Shown one piece after another: positions 31,591 through 40,722 of a DNA stretch of 42,349 bases. The number at the start of each line of letters is the position of its first letter. Within the stretch, counting starts at the first letter, position 1. Below the pieces are notes generated by a model. It was not told where the DNA came from and made no database searches. It saw only the letters and a list, made by a program, of their open reading frames with translations. The stretch spans positions 67,989 through 110,337 of the forward strand of contig WRIZ01000004.1 of the NCBI GenBank assembly GCA_009782475.1, given 5' to 3'. The stretch is from Oscillospiraceae bacterium. Lineage in GTDB: Bacteria > Bacillota > Clostridia > Oscillospirales > UBA929. A program made the position numbers and the translations under genes.

Positions 31591-33426
31591 TCTTTCTCGC
31601 TGAACGACTGGACGGGGACGACCACCTTCACCCTCGACCTGCTCGGGCGGATCGTCTCGGTCAATGACCACAACAGCAGGGTAACGGGGTATACCTATGA
31701 CACGGTAGGCAACCAAACCAGCATCGCGTATCCCGACAACACAATCGTTTCCTATAGTTACGACGCCAACGGCAACCTTCTTTCTGTAACCGACGCGGAC
31801 GGTTCGATCGCCTATACCCATGACCCGGCGGGGCGGGTGCAGTCGATGGCATACCCGAACGGTATCGCGGAATTGTATACCTACGACGCAGCGGGGCAGC
31901 TGCTCGAACTGACCCAAGTCAACCCGGACGGAACAAGCGAGCTGCTGAACCGCTACGCCTACGACCCTGTCGGCAATGTTGTCAGCATAGACGGGTTCGG
32001 GGCCAACAACATCAAGTTCGAGCTGTCCTCCAGCACATATAACGAGATGAACCAGCTGACGTCCAAGACGGTTCGGAACATGACGGGGAAACTGCTCAAC
32101 GACATCACATATACCTACGACAAGCGCGGGAACCTGATCGAAGAGGAAGACGCGCGGGAATGGACAACGAAGACATACGAGTACGACGGGACTAACAGGA
32201 TGGTGCGCGGGATCAACGGGTATGGTGACGAGAGCGAATATGTCTACAACGGGTTGGGGTTCCTTGTACAACACATAGGCACGGCATGGCGCGGGACGAT
32301 CGTCACCGACTACGTCATAGACTATACCCGTATCGTAGACACCAACCTCGCCGCCTACGGCAGCGACGGCATTGACTACCGTTATACATACGGCACGGGA
32401 TTAAGCAAGATCGCCGTAAACGTAACCAGCCCGACCGACACGCTGAAGCTCTACATCCAAAACGACCGCCTAGGCAGCAGTAGATTCGCCACCAACCCGG
32501 CGGGCATTCGGGCAGCTTACACATCGCTGGACGAGTGGGGCAATGTGTTCGTAAGCATGAAAGTGAAGCTCAACGGCGTAGACCTAAAGGTTCTTGACAA
32601 TTTCACCAATCACGACTATGATGAGATTCTGGGGATTTACTACGCCAAGGCTCGGTTCTATGATCCCGCCGTTCAGCGTTTCCTCGCCGTTGACCCGGCG
32701 AGGGATGGGTTCAACTGGTATGCGTATGCCAACAACAACCCGGTGAAGTTCTTTGACCCCTTTGGGTTGTGTTATCACACGGCACCATATAACGAGAATT
32801 ACAATTTTCTCTGCACCGTATGCGCCGGCATGAGAACGGATAACACCTTGAATGGTTGGACGCCGTATATGCGTCCTGAAGGGATGCCACCTCCTCTGTA
32901 TACGCCGTATTTGCCGGGTTCGGGTTTATTTGAGCCTACATTTATGCGTCCAAGCCCGTATGATGTTTATTTTAGTCAATATGGTTGCGAGAATGAAAAG
33001 GTAAGTTTTGAGGAATTCATGATACTATTTGCAAAATCAGGATACAATCCAGATCCATATGCACGACCAGGTCAAAAAAAGCAAGGACGTGAGAAAAAAG
33101 AGAAAAAGAAAGAAAATCCTGAATGGAAGCCTCGCGGAGGTAAGAGACAGGTAACTCCGCCAAAAAAACATACACCAAGTAAAGACCATCAAAAGTATCC
33201 GCAAAAAATAGAACCTTTAATGCCTGAGCCATCAAGAGGTGATCTTGATGAGTTTGAATATAAAGGAGGAGGTACAGATATTGATTGGGGACAAATCGCT
33301 ACAGATGCGGGGAAAGTTGTAGCAGGCGCAGGAGCTACATATGTTACATATAGACTAATAAGATTATTACCTTCTCTGTTTCCGCCGTTATGGCCAACAA
33401 TTCCTGCTAATTTAGCAATACCATGA
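31591..33426 (+). pseudogene. RHS/YD-repeat protein, 5'-truncated, with a variable toxin tip
   Basis: The frame opens after a stop (31588-31590) straight into YD repeats (TTFTLDLLGRIVSV, GYTYDTVGNQTSI, SYSYDANGNLLSV) with no start codon; the first candidate is an internal GTG at 31837. The RHS core signature closes at about 32770 (YDEILGIYYAKARFYDPAVQ, then FDPFGL). Up to this point the DNA is GC-rich. The tip (32771-33426) is AT-rich, with a Lys-rich segment and a hydrophobic end (TYVTYRLIRLLPSLF), and I do not recognise it. RHS proteins deliver such tips as toxins. Without its N-terminal half this copy cannot be secreted and is best read as an orphan toxin cassette. Confidence 0.8.
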
Positions 33427-33483
33427 TATGGAAGGAACTTACTAATTACGACTTAAGTGAAAGAGAGGTTAATAGATAAATAT

Positions 33484-33530
33484 TATATCTACCGCTAGAT
33501 GTTGAATCCTGAATTCTAGCGGTAGATATA
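33484..33530 (+). repeat. Perfect 16-bp inverted repeat after the RHS fragment
   Basis: TATATCTACCGCTAGA (33484-33499) and TCTAGCGGTAGATATA (33515-33530) with a 15-base loop. It lies between the RHS tip and the HELTH-motif gene. No T-run follows, so it is not a standard terminator. It could be an operator, a recombination site for cassette exchange, or a barrier hairpin. Confidence 0.75.
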
Positions 33531-33555
33531 TACTGAGTGTTAAGGAAGGAAGCAT

Positions 33556-34035
33556 ATGCATATATGGACAAGCCATAGGTGGCAAAAATACTATGATAAC
33601 ATTAATTATCGTCAGGGGTTAAGATTAATCTGTGACAAGAATATAGATCCTGAAGTTAGGAGGTCTTGTAAAGAATTTTGCAAATGGCTTAGACAAGAGT
33701 ATTTTTTCCCTATTAGAATTCCAGTTTATTTGAAAGAAAAAAGGGCGATTCGTGCAAATGACGGAGAATTAGTTTCAGCAACGATTTTTTTACCGTTTCA
33801 AAGAAGCGATGAACCTTATATCCGAGTGGCAGTAGGTGACTACATGGAATTATTAGGTATGTGGGGGAAGGATAACGCGTTAGGGGCTATTTTGTGTTCA
33901 ATCGCGCATGAATTAACCCACTACTATCAATGGGTCAATAACATACAGCTTACCGATATAGGAAAAGAGAGGCAAGCAAAAAGGTATGCGATATTTATAA
34001 TTGATGAGTATAAAGATACTCGTGACCACCCTTAA
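33556..34035 (+). CDS. Small HELTH-motif protein, putative metallopeptidase or immunity factor
   Basis: A 159-residue protein with H118-E119-L-T-H122 (SIAHELTHYYQW), the zinc-binding HExxH motif, and GKERQAKRYA downstream, where a Glu could be the third ligand. The N-terminal 100 residues are mixed alpha/beta without a signal peptide. I recall similar proteins encoded directly after clostridial RHS genes. Its place, 129 bp after an RHS toxin tip with its own AAGGAAGG site, is that of an immunity gene, which makes the protease motif odd. Either reading is possible. It converges on the response regulator gene with a 24-bp gap. Confidence 0.5.
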   Translation: MHIWTSHRWQKYYDNINYRQGLRLICDKNIDPEVRRSCKEFCKWLRQEYFFPIRIPVYLKEKRAIRANDGELVSATIFLPFQRSDEPYIRVAVGDYMELLGMWGKDNALGAILCSIAHELTHYYQWVNNIQLTDIGKERQAKRYAIFIIDEYKDTRDHP

Positions 34036-34059
34036 TCCTTTCGTATGCTAATTGATTTT

Positions 34060-34842
34060 TTACTGTAACATCCTACGGATTTTATCAGCGTAGAAACGGA
34101 TGAAATCCATTGAGGATGGAGTGCCTGTATCGGTAACGATATGGGCGTTGTAATGTTTCTGTAAATCTTCAATGCCAGAGGTGCTCCATGCGTTCTTGAG
34201 TGCTGTCTCTATGGCGCGAAATACGCTGCTGTAGTTGAGATTGTTGCGCTCCGCGATTTGGACGAGCACAGCACCGGAACTTGCTTTTCGTTCGGTTAAA
34301 AGAAGAAAAATAGCGTCTCGCAGATATGTATGACCCTTATATCGCCTGCGTATGCCGATTAAATCCAGTTCTGTATCGATCATCATGAAGATGCGGTTGT
34401 CACGCTCTTCAGGGGTTTCGGATGATTGGCGCATAGTTGGCTTTGACTTCCGCAGAAACAGCATTGTGTTGATGACCATTTCGGGGCTGTAATCCGATTG
34501 CCCTTTGAAATGGATATAATCTACACCGGCGTTGAGGGCTTGGTCATACACCAAATTCGGAGGGATGTGTGTCGTCACGACGAGGATCGGTCGTGGTTCC
34601 AAATATTCATCCGTGAGATCGGTCAGGAATTGTAAGCCGGAACCTTTCCCGTCAAATAAGAGTAAATCCAAAATAACACCTTCTGGATTATGTTTCTTCA
34701 CCAACTGAACTCCCTCGTCACTGGAGCTAGTTGTTCCTATAAAGGTGACATCTGCTCTGCTGTTGGCGTAATCTGCAAACCTATTACGTTCTGCGACATC
34801 ATCCTCTATCAACAGCAAAGTCATTGGCGCGGTGTTTTCCAT
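34060..34842 (-). CDS. Response regulator with a Spo0A-like DNA-binding domain
   Basis: A 260-residue protein. Receiver (about 7-125): acidic pair D14-D15, phospho-acceptor D59 (GVILDLLLFD), Thr switch in VVTTH, K113. C-terminal domain (about 155-260) resembles the Spo0A effector domain: SSVFRAIETALKNAWSTSGIEDLQKH as recognition region and MDFIRFYADKIRR as the closing helix. It should bind Spo0A-box-like DNA, and two such sites lie in its own promoter. ATG 34840-34842 has AAGGA 10 bp upstream; an ATG nine codons earlier lacks a site. A close paralogue starts at 40797 in the opposite direction. No kinase gene is nearby. Confidence 0.82.
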   Translation of the reverse strand: MENTAPMTLLLIEDDVAERNRFADYANSRADVTFIGTTSSSDEGVQLVKKHNPEGVILDLLLFDGKGSGLQFLTDLTDEYLEPRPILVVTTHIPPNLVYDQALNAGVDYIHFKGQSDYSPEMVINTMLFLRKSKPTMRQSSETPEERDNRIFMMIDTELDLIGIRRRYKGHTYLRDAIFLLLTERKASSGAVLVQIAERNNLNYSSVFRAIETALKNAWSTSGIEDLQKHYNAHIVTDTGTPSSMDFIRFYADKIRRMLQ

Positions 34843-34874
34843 ATCATACCCGTCCTTCTGGTGAATCATTGCCT

Positions 34875-34917
34875 GTCAGTGCATATTAGAGCATTATTTT
34901 CTACTGAATTAGTGCAT
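34875..34917 (-). promoter_or_regulatory. Three conserved decamers in the regulator leader (copy 1)
   Basis: Minus strand: ATGCACTAAT (34908-34917), ATGCTCTAAT (34885-34894), ATGCACTGAC (34875-34884), at offsets 0, 23 and 33. The paralogous gene at 40797 has three matching decamers at the same offsets. They lie in the transcribed leader if the promoter call is right. Role unknown: protein operator, RNA-binding sites or antisense pairing. Confidence 0.6.
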
Positions 34918-34943
34918 CTCTAAGCATTGACAAGTAGGTTATA

Positions 34944-34984
34944 ATGATAGCAGATATTTCGACATCGTTCAAGTATTTTCGACA
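34944..34984 (-). promoter_or_regulatory. Promoter with two Spo0A-box-like sites (copy 1)
   Basis: Minus strand, in order: TGTCGAAA (34977-34984), -35 TTGAAC (34967-34972), TGTCGAAA (34957-34964) inside the 17-bp spacer, -10 TATCAT (34944-34949). TGTCGAA is a perfect match to the published Spo0A box TGNCGAA. The sites are 20 bp apart, about two helical turns. They also lie upstream of the divergent operon at 35030, so they may control both. Confidence 0.68.
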
Positions 34985-35029
34985 GAGAATGACGTTGAAT
35001 ATTGCCCCAATTTCGGAGGAGGCTTTATA

Positions 35030-35710
35030 TTGTTCACAAAAATATTTCTTCGCTTTGCCGCCGCTCGGGATGCAAAGGGTGCATATGGTAAAACACTAGC
35101 GGAATGGGTTGCCGCATGCGCGGAAATAAGAAAAAAAGGCGAGAGAGTTGATCCATTGGAGTTTCCTGTTTCTGCATATATGGGGCGTAGGGTAAAGAAG
35201 TATCGGCGGGAACGCATCCGTGTAGTAAAACGGTTCAGGAAAGATTCACGGAAAGTATACGCAATACTTTGCAGTCAATACTCGCGGTATACCGCACTTT
35301 CTGTAGAGTACAACGCCATGCGGCAGGAAAATCAAGCGTATATAAGCCAAGTAGAGACTGAAGCCGCAAAGGCAACATTGGCTTATATTGAAAAAGAAAA
35401 ATACTTTAATCAGGCTAACCAAACCGATACGTTGACGCCAGAGATGGGCGGCGGTAACTTACATACATTGCATGGGCAGGTTGAAAAATTAAAGGACGCG
35501 CAAGCCACACTTGAAAGAAAGCGCAGTAATGTAATTGAGGAGTGTGGTAGGAGAGAGCAGGAACATCAATTAACGATGGAATATTGCAAGCCACTTATTG
35601 CCAAGTCGTTAATGCGGTACGAGAACAGACTTATTTTATTTCGTAACACTGCCGAACTGTTGGAGTGCGGATGTGATGAGGCTTTAGCCTATTATCTATA
35701 TGTAAAATGA
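35030..35710 (+). CDS. Coiled-coil protein of unknown function, first gene of a three-gene system
   Basis: A 226-residue protein I do not recognise. The first 75 residues are basic (GRRVKKYRRERIRVVKRFRK), and about 85-200 is a long charged helical region typical of a coiled coil (EAAKATLAYIEKEKYFNQ, VEKLKDAQATLERKRSNVIEE). No signal peptide or clear membrane helix is seen. The start is TTG 35030-35032 with a very strong GGAGGAGG 7 bp upstream. It is divergent from the Spo0A-like regulator, sharing a 187-bp control region, and is followed directly by the ATPase gene (ATGA at 35707-35710 overlaps, though a better ATPase start is at 35731). Confidence 0.65.
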   Translation: MFTKIFLRFAAARDAKGAYGKTLAEWVAACAEIRKKGERVDPLEFPVSAYMGRRVKKYRRERIRVVKRFRKDSRKVYAILCSQYSRYTALSVEYNAMRQENQAYISQVETEAAKATLAYIEKEKYFNQANQTDTLTPEMGGGNLHTLHGQVEKLKDAQATLERKRSNVIEECGRREQEHQLTMEYCKPLIAKSLMRYENRLILFRNTAELLECGCDEALAYYLYVK

Positions 35711-35730
35711 ATATACGGGAGGAAACAACC

Positions 35731-36576
35731 ATGTTAACTGAACTCAACTCACTCAATCTTGCCAACATTCTTTTGTACAATCCGTATACAACAGATGGGA
35801 TGAGGCATGATTCCAGTTTATTTTCCTTTGCAGGTATGTCAAAAGATGATCGGCTGCGTGAGTTCTACGATAAAGGAATGTACACCGATCCGTTTTTTAT
35901 TTCAGACGAATGGGAAATAATAGCTAATAACTCTGAGGAATGCGATGACGAAAATGCGAAAGAAGATCGTCGTTACAAGGAAACCTACATATCTGGGCTG
36001 AGAACTCAATACAATGAGTTCGTAAATAGCTTTACCGGGAGAGATGTCACCAATTACCCTTTGTCTGAATCTATTTATATTCTTGAAGGCTCAATCGGAT
36101 GCGGCAAGTCGACATTTATCAATTACCTTTTACGGCAACTTCCCAATCCTAAGTTAAATAACTTCTTTTATGATTTAGAAGAGCCTCCTCGTAGCAATAT
36201 AAAATTCATGGAAAATCGTCATATTGAAAAAGACAACACACCGATAAATACATTGGTTTTAATTCTTTTAGAATGTATAGGTAATGTATTTAAAAGTGTT
36301 AACTCTCCTGATGGTTCACTGCTCAATGGAATTAGCAATATATATGACGAGTATGAAACTCAGTTTATGTCCAAAGATGAGGCTCATTTTGTATCGTTTT
36401 TTGAAAAAATTAAGGAGATAATAAGCGTTTCTGCGAAATGCTGTGACGGATTACCTAATGACATCTACAACTTATGTAAAAATATAATTATCAGCAACAA
36501 ACCAAATAGTGATAATGCGAAAACAGTTGAGACGTGTAAAATCAATTTGATAGAAACTTTAACAGGTGTGTTTTAA
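35731..36576 (+). pseudogene. Large P-loop ATPase, 5' part before a frameshift
   Basis: N-terminal 281 residues of an ATPase of about 828 residues that continues in another frame. Walker A is GSIGCGKST with K126 counted from MLTELNS (35731), which has GGGAGG 8 bp upstream; ATG 35707 would add eight residues and lacks a site. Before the P-loop are residues 1-95 of unknown fold. The frame ends at TAA 36574-36576 just after LTGVF in a TTTT run. The next frame (-1) then reads RLLACLSQYDSN and continues with a Walker B-like LFCLDSLEYF, so one base is missing. The type resembles AAA/STAND- or KAP-like P-loop proteins, but I cannot name a family. Confidence 0.6.
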
Positions 36577-38216
36577 GACTACTTGCGTGCTTATCTCAAT
36601 ATGACTCTAATTACAAAGATAAAAATATTCTGTTTTGCTTAGATAGCCTTGAATATTTCATTCCTCTATCAGCTTCAAATGACGACGCAATAGCTATTGG
36701 TGATTCTGATATTAAGATTGTTCTATTATCATTGGTTAATGCGGCACGTAAACTTGACGGAATTATTAAAGCACTCGGGAACCGTAATAACATAGCTATT
36801 CTTTTATCAATGCGGGATTCTACATTTGAGATTTATGATGAAATGCATCGAATAGGTGCGTTTGCTCAAAACATTCCAATCAATCCAGTTAAAATATCAG
36901 ATTGGTATGATGCAAAGTCAATAGTCGCGAGTAAAATAGAATATGTTTACAATGAGGGCATTAACAAAGTGAGATTGCCTCAGCTTGATATTATTAAGCA
37001 TCTTAAGGATATTCTTGAAGATAACAAAATTAATAAATCATACGGTGTTCAAACTCTTAACGCTGCTATTTGCGATAAAAGCAAGTTTGATTGGGGGTTG
37101 GATTCATTCCTGACTCAGTTTTTTAACCATTCACAACGTGCAATAATGAAACGTTTTGTCCGTAGTTTTTTACATTTGTACGAGCAAAAGGAAATGAGTA
37201 TTCAGTACAACCAAGTAGAAAAAAACAGATTGGCTTTTTTCACTGAAAACATGAAGAAAGTTGCGAACTGTAAAAGGTCTATGATTCTTCTGCAAATGTG
37301 TAGAAAGTATTTGATGAGACTTTTGGTAGACTTCGAAAATAGCTATATTTATAGACGTGGGCCTGTTAATAATATTGATGATAAGGAACGGTATTTCAAC
37401 AAAATTAGGAGTGTTTATACTCCGGGATCAAGCCTAAAAGAAATCGAAATCAATTCGTATGCACGTCGAGTTCTTGCTTTTTTATCAAAAGTTAATGATG
37501 ATTCCGGCTTTATGTCTGTAAGTGCAGGCGAACTTATTAGGAAAGTTGTTTTTCATGATAGTTCTATACCTAACAAGCAAAATTTTCAAATCAGCAAAAA
37601 GAAGTTGGAAGCATTTGCAGATATCTTGTTCGAATTAAACTTGATAAGACGAGAGGATACAAACTGGATTGGCCTCATTTATATAAATGTACCTGATGGC
37701 AAAGCATTCAAAAAAGATCATCTTAAAACATACATAAAACAAGCTTGGGAGGATTATAAAATGGATGTCACCCAAGAAAAAGAAACCGTAACTGTAAAGT
37801 TGACACAGGCCGGAGAGTGGTTTTCAAGGTTCATGTCCGATTTTGAGTATTTTTCATGCGTGAGCGTCCCGGTGGATTCGCAAGAGTTTAGGCCGTTATT
37901 GGCAATTGACAATAATCCAGATCTCGAAAGACTATTAAACACAGTATATGATTCAGTAGAAACCTGTGTTTTATCAATAGAGTCAGCGGAGCAAAAAATA
38001 CACAAGAATGATATAACATGGAATGATCCTCGGAAAAGCTATAGGGATATTACGGCTGATAATCACATCGGATATCTGCGTAATTTTCGGCATATCCTTG
38101 ATCGTTCAGATTTAACTCCTCTCCAACAAGAAGTGAGAGATTCAATGAGAAAAACATTAGCTAGCATGATAAGCAGATATGAAAGATTTAAACAAATTCC
38201 TTTTTTGCAGGAATAA
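36577..38216 (+). pseudogene. Large P-loop ATPase, 3' part after the frameshift
   Basis: Continuation of the ATPase in the -1 frame; the first in-frame ATG is not until later, and the internal GTT/GTG near 36732 lacks a ribosome site. ILFCLDSLEYF (about 36628-36660) fits Walker B, and NNIAILLSMRDSTFE fits a sensor strand with Arg. The remaining 400 residues are helical, then a winged-helix-like part (ISKKKLEAFADILFELNLIRRED) and a C-terminal helical bundle ending at 38216. If the frameshift is a true mutation, the operon is inactive in this strain. If it is programmed, or a base error, the product is one protein of about 828 residues. A membrane-protein gene follows after 27 bp. Confidence 0.6.
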
Positions 38217-38243
38217 TTTTCATAAAAGGAGCGTATAATCAAT

Positions 38244-38867
38244 ATGTGCATTGATATCAGACAGCTTATATCCGACGTGGACGTAGTTTTAAAAATACTT
38301 TTGTCTGCCACTACGATTGTTGGCGCCATCGTTACATTGGTGCTTGGAGGCCGGAAATTGCTTGAAATGATTAAAGCATATAGAGAAGGGTACCTGCATT
38401 CTGTTTTCGGGTACTACTTCAATTTGCAAACACGTTGCATGGAACTAAAGCACGAGTTAGATATGCTTCTAAATCGAGATTCGCATATATATAATTATAT
38501 GGATAAAGATGACGAGGAGAAATATAACGAACCGACAGAAAGGCTCTGCGGAATAATTCGTGAAATGGCGAAAACTTTCTTGACTTTCTTAGCAAGCGAA
38601 AAATTTCAAATACCTCCTAAGGACGAGGCGGATGGGTATGAAAAGTGGATGAAGAACTACAATGAGCTTGGGAGTAGACTGTGCAAGTGCAAGCACATTG
38701 GTTTGAAAGAGCCCACCGAAGATATAGAGAGTAAAAATGAAACTACTTTTGAAGCTAGCAGAGACGCTTTTTATATAAAGCTGGATATAGCATTAAATTA
38801 CTTCATTACGGAAATTCCCAATATACAGCAAAAGGTAATCAGCAAAATGCCTTCTGATTATCCGTGA
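38244..38867 (+). CDS. Membrane-anchored protein of unknown function, third gene of the system
   Basis: A 207-residue protein with one hydrophobic segment near the start (about residues 14-36, VVLKILLSATTIVGAIVTLVLGG) and a long charged helical cytoplasmic part. I do not recognise a domain. AAAAGGAG lies about 12 bp before the ATG. It is co-oriented with the coiled-coil and ATPase genes and closes the operon. A membrane-bound component beside an ATPase recalls effector/sensor layouts in phage-defence operons, but this is inference from gene order only. The 110 bp after it hold no gene. Confidence 0.55.
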   Translation: MCIDIRQLISDVDVVLKILLSATTIVGAIVTLVLGGRKLLEMIKAYREGYLHSVFGYYFNLQTRCMELKHELDMLLNRDSHIYNYMDKDDEEKYNEPTERLCGIIREMAKTFLTFLASEKFQIPPKDEADGYEKWMKNYNELGSRLCKCKHIGLKEPTEDIESKNETTFEASRDAFYIKLDIALNYFITEIPNIQQKVISKMPSDYP

Positions 38868-38977
38868 TTAAGGATTTTATAGAAATTGGAATAAAGATTC
38901 GGAGGTAGTCTTCTCTAATTTCGGGGGGCTTGTAAACTCCGAAGAAAAAACAGTGCTGTTCTCATTTGTGGGGTGTG

Positions 38978-40519
38978 TCAAAAAATTTGTGCTAATGCCT
39001 GATCAGACGAGATGCGACTTGACCCTATCAGGGAAGAAAACGCTGGCTCTATTGTTACTTTTTTATATGTATATAGCTTAATATACGGTTTGTCTCCATC
39101 ATAGTCTCCATCTTCGATGCGACGTGAGGTAGTCACTTCGATCCAAATATGACGTTCTCCAATCCCTGACACTTCTACATTCCCTGCATAACTGCCATCA
39201 TTTGAAGAACTATTCCTATAATCTCTTTCAAATTCGAGCTTTGCTCCCCCTCTAATCGTTGTACCAACAATAATTTCATTCTCACTTATTGTAGATATGT
39301 TTCCATCAATTCGAATTTCTCCAGGATTAGCTTCATAAAAATTTAGCTTATCTAACAGAGCACCATGAAATTCACCTTTTATATTTAAGTTTCCATAAAT
39401 ATAGAATGATGTCATATTATCATCTGTTGTAATACTTCTTTTATCTGCATCAATAGTAAGAGAAAAGACATCTAAAAATACATTTTCAAGCTCAATATTT
39501 TCATGTGGAAAGAATGTGTTTATGTCAGGCATATCTGGAGCATTTTTAATCCAGTTATTTTCGCCTTCAACTAATACTACTGCAGGATTATTCGTTAAAT
39601 CAAGTGAAGAAAGCATATTGTCAAAGCAAATAAGCTCTTCCAATGCATAATTTCCTGTCACATCTAACAATGTTAAATCATTCATGCTGCAATCCAATAT
39701 TTTTAATCTCTTATTCTTTGTTAACTCTAATTCATTCAAAAGATTAAAGTGACAGTATAGTTTCTCAAGTTCAGTAAAGTATTCAATCCCATCGAGAGTT
39801 TTAATTTCCATTGAATTGATATGCAGTTCCTCGATTAGGTCTACATCAGAAATATAGATACAATCTTCTTCAGACTTTCCTATTTTGTCTCTTATAACTT
39901 GTAGAAAAATCTTATCCTTTATGCTTTTTGTTATATCAATATCCGTAATATTTTGCGGTGAAAAATGGAAAGAATATCCATTGATTAATCCATAAGATTC
40001 CCATCCCAAAACACGATTCGTATTTATTATATTATTATAACGGCAATCAAGATACTCCAATAAACTATTTTCAGACAAGTCTATTACAGTTAGCTCATTG
40101 TTACGGCAAACCAGTTCTTTCAGCGATATAAAATATTCTATACCTTTAATACTTGATACATTAGAATTCCGAAACTCAAAGTACCAAACATCATCGACTG
40201 TACTCCTCAAAACAGGATCGGTTGGTCCTAAATCTGCAAGAAACCGTATAATCTCTAAGAATTCTGGATCAATAAAAGCATGAGTAATATCCTCATTCGG
40301 ATCATACGATACTGCTGATATGTCCATGTCAAAGGGGGTAAATGCTGGTGCCTCTTTAATACGCCAGCTTGCATTAATTATATCTTCCGTTTCTTGTATT
40401 TCCAGTGTTGCCTCATTGTCTTCTAATGCCCAAGCATTAACAGAGCCAAAAATCATAATGAATACCAGCATGAGAGATAATAATCTGAATCCCTTGTTAA
40501 CTTTGCGATTTGATTTCAT
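38978..40519 (-). CDS. Secreted leucine-rich-repeat protein
   Basis: A 513-residue protein with a Sec signal peptide (RLLSLMLVFIMIFGSVNA, probable cleavage after AWA near residue 31). Leucine-rich repeats of the clostridial/internalin sort follow (IEYFISLKELVCRNNELTVIDLSENSLLEYLDC; IEYFTELEKLYCHFNLLNELELTKNKRLKILDC), interrupted by a segment at about 180-235. The C-terminal third is beta-rich with NNS/GD-rich turns. No LPxTG, SLH or cell-wall-binding motif is visible, so it is either released or held by an unseen partner. The ATG 40517-40519 has AAAAGGAG 7 bp upstream; earlier in-frame ATGs precede that site. It is divergent from the second response regulator. Confidence 0.75.
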   Translation of the reverse strand: MKSNRKVNKGFRLLSLMLVFIMIFGSVNAWALEDNEATLEIQETEDIINASWRIKEAPAFTPFDMDISAVSYDPNEDITHAFIDPEFLEIIRFLADLGPTDPVLRSTVDDVWYFEFRNSNVSSIKGIEYFISLKELVCRNNELTVIDLSENSLLEYLDCRYNNIINTNRVLGWESYGLINGYSFHFSPQNITDIDITKSIKDKIFLQVIRDKIGKSEEDCIYISDVDLIEELHINSMEIKTLDGIEYFTELEKLYCHFNLLNELELTKNKRLKILDCSMNDLTLLDVTGNYALEELICFDNMLSSLDLTNNPAVVLVEGENNWIKNAPDMPDINTFFPHENIELENVFLDVFSLTIDADKRSITTDDNMTSFYIYGNLNIKGEFHGALLDKLNFYEANPGEIRIDGNISTISENEIIVGTTIRGGAKLEFERDYRNSSSNDGSYAGNVEVSGIGERHIWIEVTTSRRIEDGDYDGDKPYIKLYTYKKVTIEPAFSSLIGSSRISSDQALAQIF

Positions 40520-40631
40520 TGTTATACTCCTTTTCATTTTAGTATTATAAGTTCTCGCTGGTTTTTCTTTTCTGAGATGCAAAATGCGATTTATCAATCC
40601 TCCCTTGCAAAACATAGGCATATGAAGCCCA

Positions 40632-40696
40632 AGTCGAAAATTTATGAAACCCCTCTGTCGAAACCACTTGAAAAATTGCGAAACCTCTGATAATAT
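40632..40696 (+). promoter_or_regulatory. Promoter with Spo0A-box-like sites (copy 2)
   Basis: AGTCGAAA (40632-40639), TGTCGAAA (40656-40663), -35 TTGAAA (40668-40673), TTGCGAAA (40676-40683) in the 17-bp spacer, -10 TAATAT (40691-40696). The last two sites keep the 20-bp spacing and the place relative to the promoter seen in copy 1 (34944-34984); the first is an extra, degenerate site. Downstream TGTCAATGCTTAGAGATGCA (40708-40727) is identical between the copies. The region also lies upstream of the divergent LRR gene. Confidence 0.65.
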
Positions 40697-40722
40697 TATA
40701 TTCGATATGTCAATGCTTAGAG

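Noticed and set aside
34927-34945. TTGACA and TATAAT near each other before the coiled-coil operon
   Set aside because: They are only 7 bp apart, too close to act together. TATAAT at 34940 could still serve with a weak -35, but I could not support one.
36560-36585. Programmed -1 frameshifting in the ATPase gene
   Set aside because: The site (GTG TTT TAA) is not a proper slippery heptamer, and I see no stable structure right after it. A lost base is simpler.
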